Shown here: positions 11,811 to 22,867 of the stretch, in pieces
Numbering within the stretch: the first letter of the stretch is position 1
Layout of the letters: each line of letters begins with the position of its first letter
Assembly: GCA_038503035.1 (NCBI GenBank)
Contig: JAVSML010020772.1
Coordinates: 62,001 to 126,000, forward strand
Direction of reading: 5' to 3'
Length of the DNA stretch: 64,000 nucleotides
Origin: Crocodylus rhombifer
Lineage: Eukaryota; Chordata; Crocodylia; Crocodylidae
Notes under the pieces: model-generated
The model's database searches: none
What the model saw: the letters and a program-made list of their open reading frames with translations, nothing else
Told to the model about the DNA's origin: nothing
Translations under genes and position numbers: made by a program

Positions 11811-13963
11811 TTAAGTCAAGGTCAAGATGATTCATACAGACTCAAGGAAATCTCCTTTTTTCAAGTGATAACTTCAGCTTCCAAGAAGTCACTTATGTAG
11901 CACACTCGTTTAACATACCACCAAGAGGAGTCTCCTAGTCTCCAAGAAGGGTCATCCAGTCCCCACTGCAGAGGGTCAACTCTGCGCTCAGCCACCATCG
12001 CACAGTGCATTTCTTGCCTGCCAATACAGGCATCGAGTCTGCCTGCAAAGCAACCTCCGTCTGGGTTCTCCCTTACCCTTCTCTGCCACTATTCCCCATC
12101 TGCCTTTCAAGTGCTGTGCCTCAGCCTTACGTCTCCAACCATTTTTGCTTCCAGCAAAGATCTATTAGGAAGCTGCTTATGCTGCTGCTTTGCTTTCACA
12201 AACTTCTGATCAGGGACCTGTGTTATACGATTCTCTGGGCACAGCATCCATCCATCCACACTACAGGTTTGTGGTCTAGTACCTAAGCAATTCAGCTTAC
12301 TATTTCTGAATTGCTACAGATGTAGGAAAACTTTATGCGTGTGAACTAAGTGTGACGTGACGGCAGTGCTGTCAGTGTGCAAAAACCCTACAACACAGCA
12401 GCTCTGAGCAGCACAGGCTCCTACATGTGCCGGGGGAAAGGAAACCCCAGAGCCCAATATAAAACTCACACAGCAGCATTGTGCATAATACTCCTGGTGT
12501 TTATTTTAGCAGGAACATCTCACCGAGATGCTACTCCCGCAAGCCCATGCTGACTCTGTCCCCTTCCTTCATATGTGCTAAAGCCCCAAATGTCCGCTTC
12601 CTCCATGCCCAAACCTCCTTGTGACAGCTTCTATAAATCTGTTTGCAGAAAAAGTAGCTGAGACATGCTAGAAACAGAAGATTCAGGGCCAGAGTAAAAT
12701 ATTAATTTAATTTAACATTAAAATTAATACAGGGATAATATACGTGCTGTATTATTCATTTTCTGATTTAATTCCAACGAAGGCCTTTAACAAACATGCT
12801 GAATCTGCCACAAGACCTCCAAGTCTACTGCACTGCAGTACCGCAAGACCCGTGGAAGCCTTCAGTACACTGTAGACCTAATCTAACCTCAGACAACTTG
12901 AACCATGGGAGAACATGGGAGAGTGGTGTTGGCAATCAAATGATTCAGTTCCAATTTAGAGATGTGCTGCTAGTACAGTTGGGAGGCTTGCACGGCAAGC
13001 AATGTGGTTTTATTTAAACAGCTCCATCGATTGGCAAAGCAGAAATTTGTCACCTGCCTACAGAGTCATTATCACGTAGCCAAGTTCAGCTTGACATGTC
13101 TGGCCCGAGCTTACTTTTCACCACCCAGGAGGTTTCTTTCTTTTACAGCTGTGTCATTCCTGTGGCCTGCATCGGGTAATGCAGCCTTTGCGAGAGGGGA
13201 TACTGCATTGGTACATGCCAGGAATACTACAGTCAGCATTTTCCAGAATCTTGGGACAGCATCTGCCATAGAGCTAATTGAGCTCCCCCTGCTAGACATT
13301 CGTTAGACGACCGAGAGGGGATCCAAACACTCGAGTGCCATATTCCCTTAGCTTGCTAAGGCTGGGTGGGGGTTAGGCACTAGCACTGGCCCTGGCATGG
13401 GGTTCTAGGCAGGCAGTCCAGGTGCATACTGTGCATCTGATGTTCCTCTTGATGGTCCAAGTAACTGGGCCCAGAGACCATGTTCAGTTCCACCAAACTT
13501 TCTCAGTAGAGCATGCACAGTCCCAGCACCCTCTGGATCTTCAAGTCTCCTGTTTACCACTTCGATGGCATGTGAATGCTGTAGCTCATAAAACTTGCAC
13601 ATATACAGGCCATGAGAAGACTGAGTGTACAGACCATTTAGAAAACAGCAGGTGTCCCCAGCACAGCACTAGTTCACCTTTCCCTTGGGGATGCGGGCAG
13701 GTTCACTGGCATTCAGTTAGATGGGACTTACCCCACCCCATCAGTCTTCTTTGGCAGCTACCTCTGAGCTGGCGAGAACAACCGAAGCCCTTACCCTTTT
13801 ATAACCCGTGTCTCCTCTGCCATGTTACCTCCTAATCGGGCTCAGCAGGTGAGCAGTGGCACCCAAGAAGACTGCAAGGGTAATTTGTGGCATGCCTGCC
13901 AAAAGGGTTGGCTCCATCTCTACCAGGTGCCTTAGTGGCTAGGCAACTCTTCTCCCCAGATGA

Positions 13964-14132
13964 ATAAGTGGTCTCCAAACTTTTTTGATTGTGCACCCCT
14001 ATCAGTAAAAAATTTTTGATCACGCACCCCCAATATATGTATATTTATATAAATAGAAATAGAAGTCCTAATATTTTCTTCCTGCACCCCAGTGGATTGT
14101 CTTGCGCACCCCACTTCGGAGACCACTGCTTT
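13964..14132. mobile_element. hAT-type MITE
   Basis: Terminal inverted repeats AGTGGTCTCCAAAC (left) and TTCGGAGACCACTG (right) bound about 170 bp. Internal copies of CGCACCCC/GTGCACCCC occur near both ends. The CAGTGGTCTC-type terminus is typical of hAT MITEs. No coding capacity. Confidence 0.75.
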
Positions 14133-14149
14133 ACACTGCCTCCTCATTT

Positions 14150-14585
14150 CTAACCTAAACTTCTCTTGAGACCATTGCTCCTTGCTCCGTCATCTGCCAC
14201 CACCAAGAACATCCTCTTTGAACCCCCCTTCAGGGCATTGAAGACTGCTATTAAATCCCTCCCTAAGTCTTCTCCTCTCCAAACTGAATAAACCCAGTTC
14301 CCTCAGCCTCTCCTCTTAAGTCATGTGCCCCAGCCCCTGAACCATTTTCACTGCCCTCCACTGGACTCTCTCCAATTTATCTACATCACATCTGAGTAGT
14401 GGGGGACCCAAAAATGGATCCAGTACTCCACGTGGCCTCACCAGTGCCAAATAGACGGGACGAATCACTTCCCTCCATTTGCTGGCAATGCTTCTACTAA
14501 CACAGCCTGGTATGCTGTTAGCCTTCTTTGCAGCAACAGTATGCTATTGGGTCATTAGGGCACACTGCTGGCTCATCATGCTATG
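14150..14585 (-). mobile_element. CR1 LINE fragment, 3' region, old
   Basis: Read on the plus strand, phrases such as CTCTCCAAACTGAATAAACC, CTCAGCCTCTCCTC, GGACTCTCTCCAATTTATC and CCAGTACTCCACGTGGCCTC are the complement of the end of CR1 ORF2, the same segment preserved in better shape at 44158-45870. Frames are broken. Confidence 0.75.
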
Positions 14586-14687
14586 TTAATGACCATCTCT
14601 AGCAATTTTTTCAGGCATGAAAAGCCAGTTTGTACACGGCTATAACCTACACACAAAGCTGGATTCTGCATAGCCATATGCACTCAC

Positions 14688-14808
14688 CCTCATCACTTGA
14701 TGCCTCCTGCTTAACCACAGAGAGAGGGGAACGGGTTGGTGGTTTGCCTAGTGGATGGCGGCGACTTTTCTTTATCTCCATCTTCATCTTTGAGAAAGCA
14801 GCAGCAGT
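14688..14808 (-). CDS. KDM4B: KDM4B exon: KKSRRHPLG / [14 protein letters not shown] linker
   Basis: 121 bp, 40 codons plus one base. It begins [21 protein letters not shown] after the acceptor TTTCAG and ends ASSDE plus one base of a Glu codon before the donor [21 protein letters not shown] is nearly identical to the mammalian KDM4B linker and shared in part with KDM4A and KDM4C, so it is under strong constraint although it lies outside folded domains. VKQE sits in the hydrophobic-Lys-x-Glu form typical of SUMO acceptor sites. That is a pattern match only. Confidence 0.96.
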
Positions 14809-16455
14809 CTGAAATAAATTAGAATAAATTACATAAAAGTCCCAGAGTCTTACAGGGAAAGCAGAGCAGCAGAAGCAAAATGCAGTTAACTTCTCAGGCA
14901 TTTAGCCCACACAAGAAACTCCTTGCTGCATTTGGCAAGGTTTGACAAGGACCTCTCCAAAAAAGCGACTGCGACAGAGAACGCCAACACCATCTCATAA
15001 AATCATGCCAGGCTAAAAGGTAGGTACAATGTTTTTCTCTTAACCGGGGTAGATTCAGAGCCAGTCCAACTCTGCCACTTCTACTAGTCTCTGAACGGTT
15101 TGGTCAGTCAACACACTTGTCAGTATTTCTGAAAACCTCCATGTAAAAGAAAATCTACTTTGGGTTGGAGTTTCTGCTTTGGCACTATAAAAACCTGGGA
15201 GTCAATAACCAGAATACCTAAACTGAATAAAATCTGCAGGTTGAGATGCTGAAGTTATTGCAGGGAAATCTGCTCCTCTTCTCCATTCCCTGGCTGAGAA
15301 GACTTGTCTTTGCAGATGCGTGCGTGCATGCATGCACACTCAGAACCTAACACAATTAATTTCTGCCATCCACTATGGAGGACACTAATGCTTTGTCTGC
15401 ACTAGAGAAAACAACTGAAAATTAATGCTCCTTCATTTGTGGGAAGTGCTCTTTTGTATCAATAGAGTTGGTACTGTTGTAGCCTGGTGATGATTCAGGA
15501 AATCCAGGGAAGGCAAGGGGGTTTCTATGGGCCAACTGCAGAGGTGAGAAGTAGTTAAACAAAATGTATTGCATGTAAGGTTACGTTTGAAACAATGCTA
15601 ATGCAATCAAACTGGACACCCCACCCACTGCTCTACACAGCAGTCACCAGTGCATCAGCCACTGCAAAACTGGCTTCTGTGATCACCTTTCTGCATGCTA
15701 CCGGGCACAAGTTTGCTTCGTTGGAAGTCACCCACCCATACAAAACTAGGGTTTCACAGACTCTGTTACAAGCCATTTTTAGAACAGTGATCAAACAACT
15801 TTAGATAGAGTGATTCATCTCAAAACTAACTGCAATTATTTGGCTTTCTACTGCTGAGTCTCTGGTTGACTTGCACTTCCCCTTCACCTTGTGGGGAATC
15901 AGCAGGGCCCAACCAACAGGAAACACAATGCAGGAATGTCAAGCTTGCTTAAACCGCTAGCCCCGTCGGCATCAGATCACCACAAGCTCAAGGGCAGTAG
16001 AAGGGACTTCAAACAAAGGACAATAAAAGCCAGTGGGCACCACTCTACCCAGGAACTGTACAAGATCTTTAGCACAGAGTCCTCTCTCCTAAACCAACCT
16101 GTTTATAGACGGCACCGGGGTTCTGAAACAAAAGAAAGAGAGCTGCTGAGATGACAATGACAGCCAGAACACAAACTCAGCACGTGTTAGGTGAGCTGGC
16201 CTATCTGCAGCACCATTTTCAGTGATGGCAACATATACATAGGGGATAGGGTTGGCCTTGCAAGATGATAACTAACAAGGATCAACCCTCCACAGCTGGC
16301 ACCAACTAAGACCCCTTCACAGTAGTTTGGGGAACATACTTGGGATCCACATGGCTGCTGCCACTAGCATTTATAAAAAGGCAGATACAGCTATGACAGT
16401 GGAAGTATCTATTTCATCTCTACCCCTTCCTAAACGTGACCTTGCTGGCACGTAC
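14809..16455 (-). other. KDM4B intron
   Basis: Intron of 1,647 bp between the large disordered-region exon and the [14 protein letters not shown] exon. I see no repeat or gene in it. Confidence 0.75.
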
Positions 16456-17015
16456 CTGTAAATCACTGGCCCCTGTGGCAACCTCAGCATTTTCAGCTTC
16501 TGCACTCTCCTCTTCCTTCACAGGAAGCTCTCCGGGAACAGCTTGCTCCCGCCAACCCAGGCCCTTCTGCGTGGCGAACTGCTCAAAGGCCTGCTGGCAG
16601 GACATGCGCTCTTTGTCAAACACCACCTTTTTGGTCCGCGGAACCACATAAAGCATGGGAATGATGGGCCGGGGCTTAAAGTCATCTACCTCGTTTGGCA
16701 CTTCCGAGGGCTGGATGACGTTGAGGGGCACGGGGGGTAAGCTCTTCTCGGCTGTGGCTGCTGCTGCTGCTGCTACGGGGACCAGCGGCCGTGCTGGTGG
16801 TGTCTCTTCCTCTGCAGGCTGCTGTGGTGGTGGTGGAGGGGGAGGTGGAGGTGGTGGTGGAAGCTGCTGTTGCTGCAGTGGAGGCGGGGGTGGCTGCAGG
16901 TGGTGGTGGTGGTGGTGGTGGTGGTGGTGATGAGGATGGTGGTGCTGATGGAGGTGATTCTTCTTCTTCCTCTCCCCTTTTACTTTCGGGGGACGGGTCT
17001 TTACCTTGCAGTCTC
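16456..17015 (-). CDS. KDM4B: KDM4B large exon: His/Pro/Gln/Ala-rich disordered region
   Basis: 560 bp, the largest exon here. The acceptor is GAAACAG and the donor is CAG|GTACGT, ending in phase 0. Two bases complete a Gly codon, followed by DCKVKTRPPKVKGERKKKN and then a striking low-complexity block: a His-rich segment ending in 11 consecutive His (ten of them CAC), Pro5, Gln4 and Pro12, then Ala6 after a short acidic spacer. The exon then returns to conserved sequence: PLNVIQPSEVPNEVDDF, RPIIPMLYVVPR and SCQQAFEQFATQKG, which match the KDM4B linker. Mammalian KDM4B as I remember it has a Pro-rich stretch here without a long His run. The repeated CAC/GTG codons on a near-pure trinucleotide run suggest slippage growth. 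The frame stays open throughout. Confidence 0.95.
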
Positions 17016-20000
17016 CTGTTTCAAGTAAATGACAAGATTGAACAGATCATGCTGAAGTTTCTGGACACTTTCTTTCATTAACTGCTCCCTGTTACAAATG
17101 AGATCAGGGTTGACAAAAGGTGCCAAACTAACAAGATAAGCAGCAGAACCTTGCATGAAATAGGTACAGCACACTGGCTATGCAAGAAGCCCTTCACTCG
17201 CTCTCTGCTTGGACTTAGAAAATCCATTTCTAGAAATTAGGCTTATTTTGTTCTTGCGGCCTATTCAAACCTTGACCGCTCTGCTAAGCACACCTACGTG
17301 AAGGTCAGGTGTGACAGAAGACAGCTGTCCACTGCAAACTAGATGGAGAGGATCATGGCGCGTACTACATTAACATTGCTAAGACACACGACTCTTAGTC
17401 ACCCAGCTAAGCAGAAACACTGAAGCCCCAGAGTCCAAGCTGACCAAATTACAGCACTTGACAAGAAGATTAAGGAAAAGGCACCGCATCTTCTCCTAGG
17501 CAATAGCAAAGGGTTTCTCATTTGCTTTACTATTCAGCAAAGATAGCAATAGTTAGGAAAAGCCAGTGTACCCCCTAAGAAGTCCTCCCCGTACCTTTCA
17601 ATTCTTACATCTGAGCTCACTTTTTTGGGAAATAGGCCTGTTTGCCCTTAAAATCACACAATCAAATCAAACGTGAGTCTAGACCACTTCCTTAATGACC
17701 GGGTCACAACTCTAGAGGCGAACACACAGTGCTGCACTGGCACATTGAAACAAGAAACCCAATCTGTATTCAGAAGATTTCTATATCCTGTTTTATACCC
17801 TTACCCCCCAAGCCACCTTCATTTGCTGCTCCCCCCATATCCAACCACTGCTGTGCGCAAGTGTTACTGTATATCCAATGCAGTCAACAACCCTGGGAAA
17901 TGAAGAATTGAACCAAACCTTCTAAATCACTTTTTACCGAATAGCATCTACTGCAAGGTCTTTAGACAGTGGCCTTTAAAACATGAATCAAGCGCAGCAT
18001 TGAACCAAGTCTATTACAGGCACCATCTCGGTATTGGCAACTGCGATGTGAGTTTCCACCGCTTGCTTTCATCTGTCCTTCCCCCTCCCGGCTCACCACC
18101 ATTCATTTTATCTGCATACTGTCACATCTCTCTTACACAATGGTGACAGCACACAAACTTCTTGGGCAGATGAATGCCCCAGTATTTTTCTATCGAGATG
18201 GGGATCACCCATAAAACAAAGAGACCTTTTCTCCTCTGTCCCTATCAGCCCTCCCAATATAACCGCGTAAAATAACGGGGCCAATTTGATTTCAGAACGT
18301 TCCCCAACCACCGTGATTAAAATTCCTGCAGGCCCTTGAGTAAGCATCGCTGGGTCAGGACGGAAGATGCCTTGCCTGTTTCCCTTACTGCATCGGCAGT
18401 GAATTATGTTCCCTATGCCCACCCCTTCCCCCACTTCATGAATAAAGTTATCAGTCCACTCAAAGGAAAGTAAATAATAGATGTACCACAGACAGATGCC
18501 AGCCCTCAATTTGTTTCATAAGAGATTGTTTTTCACCTATAGATGCGGCGATTGGATGGCTCTACTGCAAAAGGTCACTCTGTCCACTAATAAGATGGGG
18601 AGAGAGGAGGGGGCTGACGATGCAGAAGGAGACAGACAGACAATGTCGCTCCACCACACCCCAGCTCCATCTGCCACTACGGCCTAGCAAATCTTATAGG
18701 CCAGGCTCCACACACTGCAGAAAATCAGATAGCCTACCACAACATAATGCGATACTCAGTAAAAGTGATTATAGCCCAAGTAAGATGAAGTACTAGAATC
18801 CCTGCTGAAGTGTTTTTGGGGGGGAAGATCTGAATCTGGACAGTTCCCAGAAGTGCGATCGGAGGGTCTTATTCATACTAATTTATGAAAAAAAAAAATG
18901 GCAATAAGGCTGGCCCAAATAGTTATTGTCGTATTTGTGTAAGCCACACTTCGGGTAAACTGGTTTGTAGTATCGCACAGAAAGGAATATTGAATTTCCT
19001 TGGAGAAACAAACATATTGAATGAAAGTCAAATTGGATTTCTCCCCAGTCACACAACAACAGATCATATTTACTCTCTACACACTCCGAGAGCTCGCTAC
19101 CCAAACAGCAAAGCAAACGCCATTCACTGGCTTTATTGACTTCTAAATGGGCTAATTTGACAGCAGCTGGTAGCCAAGACTAGTTTAAAAGTTTAAGTGC
19201 TTCGATGATGAAAGATCTACTTTACAGGTATATCTGTAAAACGTGATAGACATACAAAGCCGGGCTCCAGGGAAATGGTGAGGACAGATCCGAAGGAGAA
19301 GTCTGGCCATCATGATTGCCTACACATGGAGAGAAGTGCCTTACTCTTTATTAAATAAGCTTACCCTGTATGGCAGGTTAGCAGGACCACAGGCAGCTAT
19401 TTACTGATGATCTGAACAGCATGACAAATACCTATAGAAAATAGTTTAGAAATGCAGAGATGGTTTTGGCTTTATATATGGAGACTGTTTGGGGTGGGGG
19501 CAGTTTGAAACTATACATCAATTTTCACGGAGGCTGCAGGTGGCCGGTACCTCTGGAAAAACCACTTATGTTGAAGCTGAGTAACTTTAAACATCCAGCT
19601 TTAAAACCACTGCTCACAGAGAGCAGAGATTCCATCTGTTACTAAGGAAAAGCTACAGGCTCAAGTGTCAGCACTCGCAGAGAAGATATGGGACAGAAAT
19701 TAACAGCAGCAATTAAGCAAACTTCAGCTGAATAATTTGTATTGTCGATGGTTTAGAAAGTAAGGGATTGTAAAACAGACCTCTTAATCTAGCAGCAGAG
19801 TGATCATGGATGCAGAAGAGAAATCAAAGCTGGCAGAAATCTAGTAGGTCCAACTCCAGAGCACCCCCAGCCCCTAAAATGGCACAACTCTCTGGAGTGG
19901 GTTTCTAGCAGTTGGTGCAATCCAGCTTATGTATTTCAAGCACTAGGGCTTTTCCCCATTCACAGGAAAAACTACGCTACAATCTAAGAGACATGCGAAT

Positions 20001-20218
20001 AATTCTACTGTCACAACACTTTTCTTAATATTCATTGTATACTTTCACTGTCTGAAAGTCATCCCATTACCCCCATAGTATGATGCTGGCCCTAGGTGAA
20101 CGAGCCCTCAGATCTCCTTTCTTGGCACCATATCCCAAAGCAAGATGGTTCACGGGCATGAATTCAAGTGCAACCACAACCAGGTCTGTAGTGGCTGCAT
20201 TTAAAGTGGTACAAGATA

Positions 20219-20267
<49 letters not shown>

Positions 20268-20277
20268 NNNNNNNNNN

Positions 20278-20324
<47 letters not shown>
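20219..20324. repeat. (CA)n microsatellite with 10-N assembly gap
   Basis: CA dinucleotides on both sides of ten N at 20268-20277, then a short GAGAGA. The gap is of nominal length, so the true repeat length is unknown. Frames that read through it are artefacts. Confidence 0.98.
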
Positions 20325-20327
<3 letters not shown>

Positions 20328-21854
20328 AGAGGCATTACAAGGAGCACCCATTGCTACATGGGCTGCATTCACGCTGTCCAATGCTTTCAGAGAGGAGCAG
20401 AGCTGGAAGGTTCTCCCTGGAAATTGCTAGTCCCAAGGCAACCTGCTATGAAATTCTCACTGCATTAATATTGGCATGCTATATTATGAACATAAAGCTT
20501 AGTCAGAAAAGGCAAAAAAGAAAATGCTGTAAAGCATGTGGTGAGAAGCCCTTAAAGCTTCAATCATTAATATTCAGCAAGTCCAAATCAACAACATGAA
20601 ACACTTAATTCTTGAAAGCTGCCAGTGATTTCAGAAGGATCCCACTCTTCCTTCTCCCAGCACCTTTTGGTCTTCTTGTCTGGGATAAGTGGAAAACCCC
20701 TTTTAAGGAAAGGCGAAACCCAAGGTAAAACGAAAGGGGAGGGGGAAGGAGGAGGGAAGATAACGTGTAACTTGGAGATAAGCTGCCAGGTGCTATCTGC
20801 AGACTTGCAAACTAAAAAGTGGTTAGTAGAAAGCCGTAAATAGCTTGAGGAAAAGAATGCAGATTCTGCCCTCGGCCTGCGAGGAGACTACCAAAACCAC
20901 TTCTGCTTAGCTTTTCCATACTGCCCGGAGAAAACAGCCCATTCCTGATGGGCCTTATCAGCAGTGGGGCTCGCAGAACTACACCGAACACCATATAGCC
21001 GCTCGTCGCACTTTCTGCAATGGTGCTGAAAATGGGTTTGTGCCTTCTCTGCTACCAGTTAAGCAGTTTTCCACATCAGGACTAAGTGTGTGATTTAAAA
21101 TCTGTTCACCTAGAACAAAGCTATTCTTTTCTCCCTTCTTCCATTCTAAGGATCTCAGATCTGTCCCTGCCACTTATCTCTTGCCTCCCAGGAGATATCA
21201 GCATTTTCAGACCATTTATTACAGCAGTAACTGTTAAACTCATACACGAGCTGAGAGTGTACAGTTTAATGCACTGCTGGCACTTTCAAGATGGAGTGAT
21301 AGCAAGTAACTGTTCTCCTGTGCTGTTCCTTCTCCATATGCCAATAATCTACATATCCTCATCTCCCTTGAAGGCAGAAGGCACATTGTCTGGTTGATAA
21401 ATCGCTGGACTGAGTCAGGAAACTGGGTTATGTTCCAAAGACATACGGTATGACATTATGTGCCATGACCTTTAAACTTTGCCTGCCCCGGTTTCCCCCT
21501 GACATAATTTGGGAACAAAGGGGGTATAATAGGATATGAATATTAGTTAACCAATGGTTTGGAATGCCTCAAAGGGAAGGTATCTATGTGCAGGTTATTC
21601 TCTGCACTGCATATAGTGGAAAAAAAGGGCATAGGAAGCAAGAATTACAACCTTCAATACAGTGCTAAGAGGCAGAGCATCCTAGTGACATCACAGAGCC
21701 TCTCTACTGGGAAGAGCCACAGATCTCTGCATGGTGACAAAGGCCTGGTTCTTCAGCAGCACGTACCAAAATATTGTGTGTCATACCTGGAGAGAAACTA
21801 CAACATACCCGTCACAAACCAGGACATGCCCTGATCTACGACAAGCCTTCTTTA

Positions 21855-21965
21855 TACTTCACTCTTCGCATGGTGCCTTTCATCTAACACTCAAAGCGCT
21901 TTGCAAACTCTACTCAGACTCATCCTAGAAGGTTAATAAGTACCATGGCCAGGCCAAATACGTGC
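21855..21965 (+). repeat. MIR/CORE-like SINE remnant
   Basis: GGTGCCTTTCATCTAACACT, followed by CAAAGCGCTTTGCAAACTC, matches the same 5' SINE signature seen at 11650. Confidence 0.6.
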
Positions 21966-22694
21966 GAACCAGCGGAGAGGTACTGTGTGATCTGCTGAAG
22001 GTCAGACCATAATTCAATACCGGATTTAAGACACAGTCCCACGTTAACTCCCAATCCATACGCCACTTAGAAACTTCCTCTCTTTAAGTGAAGTGCAGGA
22101 CCTGTGCTAGAATTGTGCGCACACAATCAATTATACACACACAGTGGGGCTGCCACAGACTTGTGCTAATTCAAGCACTCAAAGCCAAATTTGAAGTCTC
22201 TCCTCCAGCAGAATGACTTCAGTCAAATTTCTACTCCTATTTGTACAGCAAGTGAAAACTTCACATACGCAAAAGATAGCTTTATACAGAGAAGGAGGGA
22301 GAGGAGAGAGATCTATTGCCCATGGGAATATATAAGGCATACCGCTCCCAGAGAAGGGCACAGCAAACATATTTATTCATTCCTTTATGAAATATTTAAA
22401 AATATATTCCTCCCGTAATGTATATTTTTATAAAACTGTAATAGCTCTGGCAAAACTTCCAAGCCCTGCACAGAAAGCTATTTGGCCTGAATTGTTAAAG
22501 AGAGGGGAAAAATCAATCGTGGCTGTACACGATGGAGATTTCAGTAAGTAAAGGTTTAATATTGGGAAAGAGTCCACCGATCTTTCCACGGGAATAAACG
22601 ACACTTGACAGATTATTTACAAATAAGTTCTGGAGGCGCCGCTTGCCCCATTTCTCTGTTTAAATGATCTGTCATCAGCAAGCAAGGTCCTCAC

Positions 22695-22867
22695 CTTCTC
22701 CCCCTTCCGTCGCTTTACTTTTTTCCTCTTCATCTAGGTCTGGCCCTCTTTTCAGCTCCTCTTTTACTTTCACCTCATCCAAGGCAGTCTCGATAGCCAT
22801 GACTTCTCCGAGGGACTTCTGATCTTCTGTTTTATGCCTTCTGGGTTGGCTTCTTTTCCTGTGAGAC
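22695..22867 (-). CDS. KDM4B: KDM4B exon: basic/acidic linker after the JmjC domain
   Basis: 173 bp. The first base completes an Arg codon begun in the previous exon, giving R-SHRKRSQP, as remembered for mammalian KDM4B. It then reads RRHKTEDQKSLGEVMAIE and a charged Glu/Lys-rich stretch including KVKEELKRGPDLDEEE, and ends one base into a Gly codon. The acceptor is TTCCAG and the donor is GAAG|GTGAGG. No open frame with its own start codon covers it, so simple ORF calling misses it. Low-complexity charged sequence suggests a disordered linker. A basic patch (SHRKRSQPRRHK) could serve in nuclear localisation, which is inference. Confidence 0.93.

Larger units (their letters stand above)
11527..14687 (-). 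other. KDM4B intron with SINE, hAT MITE and CR1 remnants
   Basis: Intron of 3,161 bp. It holds a MIR-like fragment (11650-11810), a hAT MITE (13964-14132) and a CR1 fragment directly beside it (14150-14585). The stretch 11811-13960 shows nothing I can name. Confidence 0.8.
17016..22694 (-). other. KDM4B intron
   Basis: Intron of 5,679 bp. It contains the large (CA)n tract with an assembly gap at 20219-20324 and a MIR-like fragment near 21855-21965. The rest looks unique and non-coding. Confidence 0.8.

Noticed and set aside
16791..17081. Gly/Val-rich plus-strand frames around 16.7-17.1 kb
   Set aside because: They are the antisense of the His/Pro tracts of the KDM4B exon.
20067..20430. Cys-Val and Thr-His repeat frames
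   Set aside because: They are readings of (CA)n through unknown bases.
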